From NCBI GenBank assembly GCA_029259595.1, contig JAJDEW010000103.1, forward strand, positions 31,909 through 95,908: a stretch of 64,000 nt of DNA, read 5' to 3'. The DNA is from Planctomycetota bacterium (lineage in GTDB: Bacteria > Planctomycetota > UBA1135 > GCA-002686595). The notes under the pieces were generated by a model. That model was not told the origin of the DNA and searched no databases. It saw nothing but the letters and a program-made list of their open reading frames with translations. The position numbers and the translations under genes are program-made. Within the stretch, counting starts at the first letter, position 1. Each line of letters opens with the position of its first letter. Of the stretch, positions 1 to 8,580 are shown in pieces.

Positions 1-1
1 C

Positions 2-376
2 GTGCCCGGTGGCGGCGTCGCTCTCCTGAACTGCGTGGACGCGGTCAAGAACGCCAAGGTGAAGGGCGACGAGCGCTTCGGTCGCGCGATCATCGAGAAG
101 GCCATCGAGGCCCCGCTTCGCCAGATCGCGGAGAACACGGGCCAGCGTGGTTCCGTGGTGGTCGAGACGGTCCGCGCGAAGGGCAAGACGATCGGCTACA
201 ACGCCCTCGAAGACACGTACGGCGACATGTTCAAGTTCGGGGTCATCGACCCGGCCAAGGTCGTGCGTTCGGCGCTGCAGAACGCGGCCTCGATCGCCGG
301 CTTGCTCCTCACCACCGACACGATGGTGACCGAGCTCAAGGACGACAAGAAACAGGTCGACGGAAGCGTGGCCTGA
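2..376 (+). CDS. groEL: Chaperonin GroEL (Hsp60), C-terminal fragment
   Basis: The last ~124 residues of the 60-kDa ATP-dependent chaperonin, which encloses unfolded proteins in the cytoplasm. The gene begins before the window. Recognisable elements are the PGGGVALL segment of the equatorial domain, a region around IAENTG, the GYNA segment near the ATP pocket, and the GVIDPAKV..ALQNAASIA..LLTTD equatorial helices, all typical of GroEL. The protein ends in KQVDGSVA without the flexible Gly-Gly-Met tail found in many GroELs. A strong hairpin follows and then dnaJ and grpE, so this is a protein-folding locus. Family identity is certain; whether groES lies upstream cannot be seen. Confidence 0.96.
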   Translation: MPGGGVALLNCVDAVKNAKVKGDERFGRAIIEKAIEAPLRQIAENTGQRGSVVVETVRAKGKTIGYNALEDTYGDMFKFGVIDPAKVVRSALQNAASIAGLLLTTDTMVTELKDDKKQVDGSVA

Positions 377-408
377 CCGTTCTCCCCTCCTCCGGATGGT
401 GGATCGAA

Positions 409-442
409 GGAGGCGGCGGGATCGCGGGGTCCCGCCGCCTCC
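409..442 (+). terminator. Strong GC hairpin between groEL and dnaJ
   Basis: A perfect 13-bp inverted repeat (arms 409-421 and 430-442, GGAGGCGGC../..GCCGCCTCC) with an 8-nt loop lies 33 nt after the groEL stop. No T-run follows, so it may act as a terminator, an attenuator, or an mRNA stabiliser and processing site between groEL and dnaJ. Confidence 0.6.
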
Positions 443-496
443 GTCCGTGTCGAGCGGACGCCCGGAACACGATGACACGAACACGGTGACCGAACG

Positions 497-1636
497 ATGA
501 GCGACAAGCGCGACTACTACGAAGTCCTCGGCGTCGAACGCAACGCCTCCGAGGACGAGCTCAAGCGCGCCTACCGCAAGCTCGCTCTGCAGCACCATCC
601 TGACCGGAATCAGGACGATGCGACCGCCGAGACCAAGTTCAAGGAAGCGGCCGAGGCGTACGACGTCCTGTCCGACGCGGAGAAGCGTTCCCGCTACGAC
701 CGCTTCGGGCATGGCGCCTTCAGCCAGGGCGGAATGGGTGGCGGCACCCGTTTCACCAACATGGAAGACATCTTCGAGGCCTTCGGAGACATCTTCGGCG
801 GTGGAGGCGGCGGCGGCGGCATCTTCGGCGACCTGTTCGGCGGTGGACGCCGCGCGCGTTCCGGCCCGCGACCGGGCAGAGACCTCAAGATCGTGCTGGA
901 CCTCACGCTCGAAGAGATCGACTCCGGCGTGAAGAAGACCGTCGGCATCAAGCGCCAGGAAGTCTGCGGAACGTGCAGCGGCAACGGCGCGCGACCGGGG
1001 ACAGCGCCCGTCACGTGCACCGCCTGCGGCGGCCGCGGTCAGGTTCACCGCAGCCAGGGCTTCTTCACGATGGCGACGACCTGCCCCCAATGCCGCGGAG
1101 CGGGCAAGAAGATCGAGGACCCGTGCACGGACTGCCGTGGCTCGGGCCAGCGCTCGCAATCCAACGACATCGAGATCGACGTCCCGCCCGGCGTCGAAGA
1201 GGGCATGCGGATTCGCGTGTCCGGCGGTGGCGACGCCGGTGGCCCCGGGGCCCCGCGTGGCGACCTCTACTGCATCATCCGCGAGCGCGAGCACAGGGTC
1301 TTCCAGCGCAGCGGCCCGGACCTCATGACCGAAGTGCCCTTCTCCTTCGCGCAGCTCGCCCTGGGCGACAAGGTCGAGATCCCGACTTTGCGCGGGCGGG
1401 TGGAGATGTCGATACCCGCGGGCACGCAGAGCGGCAAGGTCTTCCGCCTCCGCGGCCAAGGCATGCCGACCCTCGAGAACCGCGGGCGCGGCGACCAGCT
1501 CGTCCGCGTCTTCGTGGAGACACCCAAGAAGCTGACCGACCGACAGAAGGAACTCCTGCAAGAGTTTTCGGAAATCGAGGCGGAGAAGACCGGCTCGAAA
1601 TCGTTCTTCGAAAAGATCGCCGACTACTTCAGCTGA
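497..1636 (+). CDS. dnaJ: Chaperone DnaJ (Hsp40)
   Basis: Co-chaperone that delivers unfolded clients to DnaK and stimulates its ATPase. All parts of a type I DnaJ are present in 379 residues: an N-terminal J domain (1-70) with the HPD tripeptide in QHHPDRN, a Gly/Phe-rich linker with a long glycine run (~75-120), the central zinc domain with four CxxCxGxG repeats ([32 protein letters not shown]), and the C-terminal client-binding domain. The length is normal for DnaJ. The stop is 3 nt before grpE, so the two are cotranscribed; groEL lies upstream across a hairpin. dnaK is not in the window. Confidence 0.98.
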   Translation: MSDKRDYYEVLGVERNASEDELKRAYRKLALQHHPDRNQDDATAETKFKEAAEAYDVLSDAEKRSRYDRFGHGAFSQGGMGGGTRFTNMEDIFEAFGDIFGGGGGGGGIFGDLFGGGRRARSGPRPGRDLKIVLDLTLEEIDSGVKKTVGIKRQEVCGTCSGNGARPGTAPVTCTACGGRGQVHRSQGFFTMATTCPQCRGAGKKIEDPCTDCRGSGQRSQSNDIEIDVPPGVEEGMRIRVSGGGDAGGPGAPRGDLYCIIREREHRVFQRSGPDLMTEVPFSFAQLALGDKVEIPTLRGRVEMSIPAGTQSGKVFRLRGQGMPTLENRGRGDQLVRVFVETPKKLTDRQKELLQEFSEIEAEKTGSKSFFEKIADYFS

Positions 1637-1639
1637 GCC

Positions 1640-2254
1640 ATGACCCGAGACACCGAACAAGACGACGCCCCTCGAGCCACCGAAGAGCCCCAGGTCCCCG
1701 AAGGGACCGAGGAGCCTGTAGAGGCCGAAGCGTCGGCCGAGGAAACGAACGAGTCCATGCCTCCCTCCAAGCGCGTCGCCCAGCTCGAGCACGAAGTCGA
1801 GGAGCTCTCGCTGAAGTGGGCCCGCGCCCAGGCCGACTACAAGAACCTGCGTCGACGAGCCCAAGCGGACTACGAGCTGGGATTGCGGCGTGAGCTGCAG
1901 CCGCTCTTCGACGAGCTCCTGCTCGTGCTCGACTTCCTGGACATGGCCCTGGCCAGCCCGATCGAGAGCCCCGACGCGAAGAACCTCGTCATCGGCATCG
2001 AGATGACGCGTGCGAAGATGATCCAGGCGCTCGAGAACAACGACGTTCGTCCGATCCCCATCGACGGCCCCTTCAATCCCGACCTGCACGAGGCCGCCTC
2101 GACCGTGATCCGGGACGACGTCGAAGCAGGCACGATCGTCGGAGTGGTCCGCTCGGGCTACACCTGGAAGGACGACGTCCTGCGGCACGCCCACGTATCC
2201 GTCGCGGCGCGTCCGGAAAGCAGCAAGCCGGTTCAAACCGACGAGGAGTCCTGA
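1640..2254 (+). CDS. grpE: Nucleotide exchange factor GrpE
   Basis: Releases ADP from DnaK to reset the Hsp70 cycle. The 204-residue protein has an acidic, disordered N-terminus (~1-45, rich in E/A/P), a long coiled-coil segment (VAQLEHEVEELSLKWARAQADYKNLRRR, about 46-75) and the beta-rich head (FNPDLHEA..., VVRSGYTWKDDVLRHAHVSV) that closes GrpE proteins. The start is 3 nt after dnaJ and the stop 2 nt before the next gene, giving a dnaJ-grpE-zinc-ribbon operon. The order dnaJ then grpE without dnaK between them is unlike the common grpE-dnaK-dnaJ arrangement. Confidence 0.95.
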   Translation: MTRDTEQDDAPRATEEPQVPEGTEEPVEAEASAEETNESMPPSKRVAQLEHEVEELSLKWARAQADYKNLRRRAQADYELGLRRELQPLFDELLLVLDFLDMALASPIESPDAKNLVIGIEMTRAKMIQALENNDVRPIPIDGPFNPDLHEAASTVIRDDVEAGTIVGVVRSGYTWKDDVLRHAHVSVAARPESSKPVQTDEES

Positions 2255-2256
2255 GC

Positions 2257-2562
2257 GTGCCGACCTACGACTATCGCTGCGCGTCCTGTGGACACGAGCT
2301 CGAGCTCTTCCAATCCATGTCGGAGGCGCCGAAGAAGAAGTGCCCCTCGTGCGGCACGCAGAAGCTCGAGCGCCTGATCGGAACCGGCGCCGGGATCATC
2401 TTCAAGGGCAGCGGCTTCTATCAGACCGACTACCGCTCGGAGTCCTACAAGAAGGGTGCCGAGAAGGACAAAAAGGCGGATAGCCCGCCGGCGGAGTCGA
2501 AGAAGGACAAGACCTCGGACACGAAGCCGGCGCCGAAGAAAGAGAAGAAGAAGGACGACTGA
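2257..2562 (+). CDS. FmdB-family zinc-ribbon protein
   Basis: Small 101-residue protein that starts with GTG 2 nt after the grpE stop. The first ~55 residues are the FmdB/CxxC_CxxC_SSSS domain: MPTYDYRCASCGHELELFQ, then CPSCG, forming two CxxC knuckles for one zinc, followed by a GTGAGIIFKGSGFYQTDYR stretch typical of the family. The last ~35 residues are a highly charged Lys/Asp/Ser tail that is probably disordered. The family is widespread and regulatory in name (FmdB of methylotrophs), but its biochemical role is uncertain. Coupling to dnaJ/grpE suggests a link with protein quality control; that is inference from context. Confidence 0.88.
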   Translation: MPTYDYRCASCGHELELFQSMSEAPKKKCPSCGTQKLERLIGTGAGIIFKGSGFYQTDYRSESYKKGAEKDKKADSPPAESKKDKTSDTKPAPKKEKKKDD

Positions 2563-2611
2563 GGCCAGCCGTCCTCGGCCGAACCATCACAAGCTCGTGG
2601 GATGCGGCCGA

Positions 2612-3466
2612 TCAGGGAAAGAGCTCTTCGACGAGCTCCGCGATCGCGTCCGTCTCGTTGGTTCCGATGACCCGGTCCGCCAGGCGGCGAACCTCCGGAG
2701 TGGCGTTGCCCATCGCGACGCCCAGGCCGGCCGCGCGGATCATCGGCACGTCGTTCTGCGCGTCACCGACCGCCACGACGCGTTCCGGTTCGATGCCATG
2801 CTCCTCGAGCAGGTACCGTAGCGCCTCGCCCTTGCCGCGACAGGGCGGCTGAATGTCCACGCACGAAAGCCGGCTGCGCCGGTGTTGCGGCAGCGTGTTC
2901 AGGGGGAAGTCGGTCAGGTAGACCGGCAGATCCAACGCCCGGTCGAGCCGCCGCGCGAGCTCGGCCGAGTTCTCCCGCGAAAAGAGGGTGATGCGGATCA
3001 GGAACTCACGCGGAAGCTCCGCCCACGGCGTGACGACGAGATCCTCGAGATACAGGACGGCCTCTTCCTCGTCGACGTCGCGCGGCGCGGCCCCGAACTT
3101 CGCGCCGTAGCGCATGACGACCGGAAGGAGCTTTTCCTCGTGCGCGAAGGCCAGCGTGCGCTCGACCACGCGGTTCGAGAGCAAGCGCTCTTCGATCAGC
3201 CGGTCCTTCTCGGGGCAATAGAGCCCCGCGCCGTTGAACACGAGCGCCGGCATGCGATTCTCGAGCTGCTCGAGGATGTCCCGCGCTCCCCCGGCTGAGC
3301 GTCCGGTCGCGAGCATGACGCGCACTCCCCGCTCCTGGGCCGCGAGCAGGACCTGAAGGTTGCGGGGACGGATCCCTCCACCTTCATGGACCAGCGTGCC
3401 GTCCAGATCGAGCAGGATGGCTTCGTACGAGCGTCGGATCACGCTCGGGATTCTGACCTCCCGCAC
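2612..3466 (-). CDS. Cof-type HAD-superfamily phosphatase
   Basis: Predicted cytoplasmic Mg-dependent phosphatase of the Cof/HAD-IIB type, acting on small phosphorylated metabolites such as sugar or cofactor phosphates. Motif I is LLDLDGTLV (~residue 20), motif II TGRS, the conserved Lys sits in CRGKGEAL, and motif IV is GDAQNDVPM (~235), followed by the AVAMGNA-like GLGVAMGNATPEV signature. The cap domain lies between (~85-200). The length (284) is normal. It is convergent with the upstream heat-shock operon and lies just downstream of the large surface repeat protein on the same strand. The substrate cannot be told from sequence. Confidence 0.9.
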   Translation of the reverse strand: MREVRIPSVIRRSYEAILLDLDGTLVHEGGGIRPRNLQVLLAAQERGVRVMLATGRSAGGARDILEQLENRMPALVFNGAGLYCPEKDRLIEERLLSNRVVERTLAFAHEEKLLPVVMRYGAKFGAAPRDVDEEEAVLYLEDLVVTPWAELPREFLIRITLFSRENSAELARRLDRALDLPVYLTDFPLNTLPQHRRSRLSCVDIQPPCRGKGEALRYLLEEHGIEPERVVAVGDAQNDVPMIRAAGLGVAMGNATPEVRRLADRVIGTNETDAIAELVEELFP

Positions 3467-3538
3467 GGCGCAGCCCCACGACTTCGTCGGGGATTTCGCC
3501 CGTTCGAAGCCGTGTGGGCCCCTGGCCCTCAGTCCGCC

Positions 3539-6538
3539 TCACTCGAGCGTCATCGATTCCTCGTGCTTGCCGCCCGGGTCGATGAGCACGTCGCGTTCGG
3601 CGGACGGCTGGTCGCCTCCGCCCGGACCGATCGACTCGACGGTCACGGTCCAACGCCCCGGCTTCAAGCCCTTCAAGGTGGCCCGGCCCGACTGCGCGAA
3701 GCTCTGTTCGGGGTCGACCCCTTCCTCCTCGTGACGAGCCCGCACCATGCAGAGCTGCGCCGGCGTCCCGTCGGAGGCCAAGACGTTGACCGTCAACGAG
3801 CCTCCGGGCTCGACCGTGACGTCGACGTCCTCCAGGACCTCGTCGGGGGCGACCCGCACCACCGCCGATTTCGCGGGCTGGAGGTCGCCGCCTTCGACCT
3901 TCACGACCAGGTCCTTGTCGGGAGTGACGCCGCGGAGCCGATAGCGGCCGTCGCCGTCCGTGTACACGGTCTGAGCCAGGTTCGGATCGCCCGAGCTCAC
4001 GGCGGTCTCGTCGCCGTCGTCGGTGATCATCACGAACTGCATCATCCTCCGCGGTCCGCCACGATCCGCGACGACTTCGACGCTGACGCGCAGTCCCGAG
4101 ACCGGCTCGCCGGCCGTGTCGGTGACGCGTCCCTCGAGCACCGAGACCGCCAGGTTCGCGTCGAAGGTGTTGTCTCCCGCCTCGACCTCGACGTCGAACT
4201 TGTCGGTCATCCTCCGGGTGGGGTGGTCGATCGAGAGCGTGTAGTCGTCCTCGGTGAGGCCGTCGAGGACGTAGCGACCTGCGCCATCGGTCAAGGCCGA
4301 ATCGCCGCCGCCCATCATGCCGGGCATCATCATCGCCATCGGATTCGAGGCGTCGCTTTTCTTCGCGAGCTTCACGGTGGCGCCCACGAGCGGTCGCCCC
4401 GCCTCCCGAACGATGCCGGTCAACGCCGCGCGGGCCTTCGCACGGACGGTGACCGCTCCGGTCTCGCCCTCGACGACCTCGACCTCCGTCCAGGACTCGT
4501 CGGGCGCTGCTTCCGACAGACCGCCGTTCAGCTCGACCCGCGTCTCGCCGCCAGCGAACATCACAGCCGGCCCGCCACCGCCCTCGTCGACGCGGAAGGA
4601 GTGGGTCCCGAGCGTGAGGTTGTCGAAGAGGATCTTCCCGCCAGCATCGGTCAGGTCGCGGCCCCCCATGGGTCCGCCGAACACCATCGAACGCCTGTTC
4701 GAGCGGAGCTCCTCGGGCGTCCGGTGGGCGACGCGCGCACCGGGCACGGGAAGTCCATCCGGATCCAGCACGGTGACTTCGATCGCTCCACCGCGCGACA
4801 AGCGCACGGTCTCCTCGACCGTCTCACCCGCGGGCAAGAACACGCCCGAGCGGGTCAGCTTGGCGTACTTCGTCTTCGAGACCTGGATCGAGACGTTTTC
4901 CCCCTCGAGGCTCGTGAGCTCGGCGACGCCGTTCTCGTCCGTGCGCGCCGTCTCGGCGCCGCCCGGCAGAAAGTCGCCACCGGAATCACCGATGTCGAAG
5001 CTCATGGAGACCTCGACGTTGCCGTTCGAGGGCGCTTCCTTCTGGAGTCGAACGCGTGCTCCTTCGATCGGCGCGCCGGTCTTCTGATCGAGCACCGTGA
5101 CACGCACGACCGGCACCGGCTCGAGGAAGACCTTGCCGAGGTTCGTCTCCGTGCCCGTCGCCACGGCGATGTCGTCGCGTGCATACTCGCGATAGCCCGT
5201 CGCGGTCACCCGGATCTGGGCACGCTCGTCGGCGCCGGGACGCAGACCATCGACGACGACCAGACCGTTCTCGTGCTCGAGCAAGGGCTTGCGGTCAGGC
5301 CCCAGCAACGGTCGCGGCCACGTCACACCTGCCTCGACGCGGAACGCGGTCAGCGGTTGACGCGTGCGAGCATCCAGCACCTGAAAGGAGACCGTCGCTT
5401 CGGGCAGGTAAGGGATCTCGACCCCGTGGGTGCCCGCGTGCGCGCTCAAGGGCTCCGAACGCGAGCTGCCCATGCCCGGGAACATGCCGCCCGTGCCCGA
5501 CTGGCGCCGGGCCTGCAGCAGGTAGTCCTGTTCGGCGTGCAGCCCCTCGAGAAGGAAGGTCCCGTCATGCTCGACGACGGCCGTTCGATCGTCTGCGAAG
5601 CCTCGGAAGCCCTCGTCGGTGGCGCGCCGGGCCCGCACCTCGAGCTCGCCGCGCTCCTCCTCCGGGAAGCCGACCACGCGCCCGCTGATCACGTCTCCGC
5701 GCTCGAGCTGGAAGACCAGACCACTCGTCTCCGCGCCCGGGGTCTCGGCCATGCCGCGGAAGGACTTCTTGGGATGTCGCGCGGAGTCGACGACGATCTC
5801 CCAGGGACCACACGCCAGCCGGTCGATCAGGAAGGAGCCATCGTCCTCGGTCACCGCGAAGGGCTCCGAAGAACGTCGAGCGAAGCCGAAATCGAACGAC
5901 TGGGAGAGGCTACCCATCCGCAGCGCGGCGCCGGGCACCCCGCCACCCGCCGCATCGACGACCCGACCGCGCAGGAGCGCACCGAGCGCCAGGACGAAGG
6001 GCTCGAGCTCATGGGCCTCACCGCGCGGGACGACGAGGTCTGCCCGCTCGAAGGGCGCATAGCCCGACAGGCTGACGGAGACCTGCAGGGTCCCGGCCGG
6101 AACACGGTCGAATCCGAAGCGGCCTTCGGCGTCCGACTCCGTCACGTAGAGGCCCGGACGCGGGAGTTCCGCATGACCCAGGGTGAAGAAGCCGCTCCTT
6201 CGATCCGACAGCGTCACGCTGGCTCCCGCCAGACCGTTGCCGAGTCCGTCCACGACGCGCCCGGTGAGGGCCGGCCCTTCGACGGTTTCCGAGGCGACGG
6301 CGGGCTTCGCGACCTCTGCCTGGGGCACCGAGCGGACCTCGCGCTCGCTCCGCGTCGCGTCCGGCAGCGACTGGGCCGAGGTCAGCGCGGCCGAATCCGC
6401 GCGCGGTTCGGCGACGGCCGCTGCCTGGGGCAGGGCGCTCGTCGCGGATTCACGGTCCGACCCCGAAGAGCTCCAGAGGAAGTAGCCGATACCGGCCGCG
6501 GCGAAGAGGATGAAGACGAGAGCGAAGCGGGTTCCCAT
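3539..6538 (-). CDS. Membrane-anchored protein with about nine carboxypeptidase-regulatory-like repeats
   Basis: A 999-residue protein with an N-terminal hydrophobic anchor (FALVFILFAAAGIGYFLW, residues 5-22) and a low-complexity spacer. It then has roughly nine beta-sandwich repeats of the CarboxypepD_reg-like type, each opening with a pattern such as LTGRVVDGLGNGLAGASV, LRGRVVDAAGGGVPGA, VRVTVLDQKTGAPIEGA, IEVTVLDPDGLPVPGA, LEGRVTDTAGEPVSGL. Conserved GxYxLxGL/FxLxGL endings (GRYVLDGL, GRYRLRGV, GTFLLEGL) close several repeats. Such arrays usually lie outside the cytoplasmic membrane and act as spacers or carbohydrate/peptide-binding modules. No catalytic domain is visible. It is divergent from the HEXXH gene at 6922 across a 383-bp gap. 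Confidence 0.85.
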   Translation of the reverse strand: MGTRFALVFILFAAAGIGYFLWSSSGSDRESATSALPQAAAVAEPRADSAALTSAQSLPDATRSEREVRSVPQAEVAKPAVASETVEGPALTGRVVDGLGNGLAGASVTLSDRRSGFFTLGHAELPRPGLYVTESDAEGRFGFDRVPAGTLQVSVSLSGYAPFERADLVVPRGEAHELEPFVLALGALLRGRVVDAAGGGVPGAALRMGSLSQSFDFGFARRSSEPFAVTEDDGSFLIDRLACGPWEIVVDSARHPKKSFRGMAETPGAETSGLVFQLERGDVISGRVVGFPEEERGELEVRARRATDEGFRGFADDRTAVVEHDGTFLLEGLHAEQDYLLQARRQSGTGGMFPGMGSSRSEPLSAHAGTHGVEIPYLPEATVSFQVLDARTRQPLTAFRVEAGVTWPRPLLGPDRKPLLEHENGLVVVDGLRPGADERAQIRVTATGYREYARDDIAVATGTETNLGKVFLEPVPVVRVTVLDQKTGAPIEGARVRLQKEAPSNGNVEVSMSFDIGDSGGDFLPGGAETARTDENGVAELTSLEGENVSIQVSKTKYAKLTRSGVFLPAGETVEETVRLSRGGAIEVTVLDPDGLPVPGARVAHRTPEELRSNRRSMVFGGPMGGRDLTDAGGKILFDNLTLGTHSFRVDEGGGGPAVMFAGGETRVELNGGLSEAAPDESWTEVEVVEGETGAVTVRAKARAALTGIVREAGRPLVGATVKLAKKSDASNPMAMMMPGMMGGGDSALTDGAGRYVLDGLTEDDYTLSIDHPTRRMTDKFDVEVEAGDNTFDANLAVSVLEGRVTDTAGEPVSGLRVSVEVVADRGGPRRMMQFVMITDDGDETAVSSGDPNLAQTVYTDGDGRYRLRGVTPDKDLVVKVEGGDLQPAKSAVVRVAPDEVLEDVDVTVEPGGSLTVNVLASDGTPAQLCMVRARHEEEGVDPEQSFAQSGRATLKGLKPGRWTVTVESIGPGGGDQPSAERDVLIDPGGKHEESMTLE

Positions 6539-6637
6539 GACGGTCCCTCGGGTGGTGGATCCGGAGCGGACTCCCAGGCGGGCGGAACGTCGCGGCGTCG
6601 ATCTCGTTGTTTCCCGTCGAGCACTCCCCTCCGAAGG

Positions 6638-6679
6638 GTACTCGCGGAGCAGCCCAGACTGCTCCGCCGCAGCGAGTAC
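6638..6679. other. Large stem-loop in the divergent intergenic region 6539-6921
   Basis: The 383-bp gap between two divergently transcribed genes holds a two-part palindrome: outer arms GTACTC (6638-6643) and GAGTAC (6674-6679) around a perfect 9-bp stem (GCGGAGCAG / CTGCTCCGC, 6644-6652 and 6659-6667) with a 6-nt loop. It could be a regulator-binding site or an untranslated-leader structure. No other clear element was seen in the gap; the 5' part of the rightward gene frame extends into it but has no good start context. Confidence 0.45.
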
Positions 6680-6921
6680 GCGCTCCGTAGAGCCGCGGTT
6701 GGTACGAAAAGAGCGAAAATCGAAGACGCCGCGTCACCGGCGACCACCCCTTGGTGTCCTACCCGTCCAGAAAGGGGGCCCTTGGCGGGTCGGCCTTGCG
6801 CTCCCCGGCGCCAGGCCGTGAGATGGGATCACCCTTGCGACGCCTCCTTCCTCCCAAAAAAGGGGCTGACGAGCCGTTTCCACGGGCTCGCTGCCCTGTT
6901 GGAACGCTCCGGAGCTTCCCG

Positions 6922-8562
6922 ATGTTGCATGCCCTCGCCCGTTTCGTCGCCTGCGCGGCCCTGACCTTCGTCGCGGCGCCGCCCGCCACTTGCGCCCAGG
7001 CCCCGAAGGCCGGGGGGTACGAGGAGTTCCCGAGCTTCGGCTTCAAGATCAAGGTGCCCAAGGACTGGGAGTACGTCCCCCCCACCCCCCTCGAGCGCAA
7101 CAACTTGGGCAAGTGGGCGCCGGGGGCGAACGCGTTCACGCGCCTCAAGGGCAACTGGATCGTCTCCGCCAACGCCTGGTTGTTGAAGTTCGACGAGCGG
7201 CCCGAGAGCGATGACGGCTCCGTTGCACGCACGATCGGGGGCAAGGAGACCAAGATCCAGGCGCCGTTGCGCAAGAACGTGCTCGACTGGATCGAGAAGG
7301 ACATGGGGGAAGGCTCGGGCTGGCACGCCCTGGACGACAAGAAGTTCCCGAAGGACCTGCGCACCCAGATCCCCGGCGAGTTTCACATTTACGAGGGTGA
7401 GGCCACGAACTTCCTCTCGGGCGGCAACACGGGCGAGCCCCAGGTCATCCACGCCTACGCCGCGGTCTTCAGCGTCGATGACGGGCTGAAGATCGCCCTG
7501 GTCGGACTGGGCCCCGGCGACAAGAAGTCGAAGAAGTTCGAGAGCGCGTTCTCGAAGCTCGCGAAATCCATCCGCCCGATCGACGTCGAGGCGTCCGGAG
7601 TCGTCGCCGCCAGCGGCTCTCCCCGCGACCAGAAGCGCGCGAAGCTCGAGCGCACCGTCGAGCAGCAGCCGGGCTGGCGGCTCGAGGAAACCGAAAACTA
7701 CTTCATCGTCACGAACAACGATGACCACGACTTCATCGAGGAGCTCGCGGTGCGCGTCGAAGCGATCCGCGCGGTCTACGCGATCGACTACCCACCGGAG
7801 ATGGCCCGCCAGGTGAAGGTCCAGGACAACAGCTCGGACGAGGACGACGAAGACGAAGAGGAGGACGAGCCCGAAGTCGAGGACCGCTCCATCTCCGTCG
7901 TCAACATGCTCGAGCTGTCGCGCACGAGTGTGATCCGCGTCTGCAAGGACGCGAACCAGTACCGCCAGTACGGCGGCCCTCCCCGTTCGGCCGGCTACTG
8001 GAACTGGGTCGAAGAAGAGCTCGTCGTCTACGACGACAAGGCCAGCGGCGGTCGCAACAACACGTGGGCGACCATGAACCACGAGGCCTTCCACCAGTAC
8101 ATCTTCTACTTCTACGGGAACATCTCCCCGCACAGCTGGTACAACGAGGGTACGGGTGATTTCTACGCCGGCTACGCCTACAAGTACAAGCGCTTCAACC
8201 TCGAGAAGTTCTCGTGGCGCACCGGCCTGATCAACGAGATGTTGAACGAAGAGCGCTTCGTTCCGCTGCGCGAGTTCGTTCGCTGGAGCAAGGCGCAGTA
8301 CTACAACGAGAATCCGAGCTCGAATCCGTACGGCGTCACGAAGGGCGACTGCTACGCGCAAGGCTGGGCCTTCATCTGGTTCCTGAGGACCGGCAAGGAG
8401 AACCGCGCCAAGGGCTGGAACGACGATTGGGACGACATCCTGAGCGTCTACCTCGACACGCTGGCACGGACCGGCGACCTGGAGAAGGCCGTGGACGAGG
8501 CCTTCGCGGACATCGACTGGGACGCGTTCGAAGCCGCCTGGCTCCACTACACGAAGAATTGA
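6922..8562 (+). CDS. Secreted HEXXH zinc-metallopeptidase-like protein (DUF1570-like)
   Basis: I chose the ATG at 6922 because it begins a clear Sec signal peptide (MLHALARFVACAALTFVAA..CAQ), giving 546 residues; an upstream ATG would add an unlikely basic leader. The N-terminal half (~30-220) is an uncharacterised beta-rich domain. An acidic stretch (SSDEDDEDEEEDE, ~300) precedes a peptidase-like domain with HEAFH at about residue 387 (the HEXXH zinc motif) and a downstream NEGTGDFYAGY that offers the third glutamate ligand, as in gluzincins and the planctomycete DUF1570 family. It is 18 nt upstream of a second HEXXH gene, so the two form an operon. Peptidase activity is inferred from the motif only. 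Confidence 0.82.
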   Translation: MLHALARFVACAALTFVAAPPATCAQAPKAGGYEEFPSFGFKIKVPKDWEYVPPTPLERNNLGKWAPGANAFTRLKGNWIVSANAWLLKFDERPESDDGSVARTIGGKETKIQAPLRKNVLDWIEKDMGEGSGWHALDDKKFPKDLRTQIPGEFHIYEGEATNFLSGGNTGEPQVIHAYAAVFSVDDGLKIALVGLGPGDKKSKKFESAFSKLAKSIRPIDVEASGVVAASGSPRDQKRAKLERTVEQQPGWRLEETENYFIVTNNDDHDFIEELAVRVEAIRAVYAIDYPPEMARQVKVQDNSSDEDDEDEEEDEPEVEDRSISVVNMLELSRTSVIRVCKDANQYRQYGGPPRSAGYWNWVEEELVVYDDKASGGRNNTWATMNHEAFHQYIFYFYGNISPHSWYNEGTGDFYAGYAYKYKRFNLEKFSWRTGLINEMLNEERFVPLREFVRWSKAQYYNENPSSNPYGVTKGDCYAQGWAFIWFLRTGKENRAKGWNDDWDDILSVYLDTLARTGDLEKAVDEAFADIDWDAFEAAWLHYTKN

Positions 8563-8580
8563 CCTCGGGAACCCTTGCCC

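Noticed and set aside
3386..6964. Very long open frame on the plus strand opposite the carboxypeptidase-regulatory-repeat protein
   Set aside because: It mirrors the real gene in a GC-rich region; the product is Arg/His/Asp-rich with no domain, and the minus-strand frame has clear repeats and an anchor.
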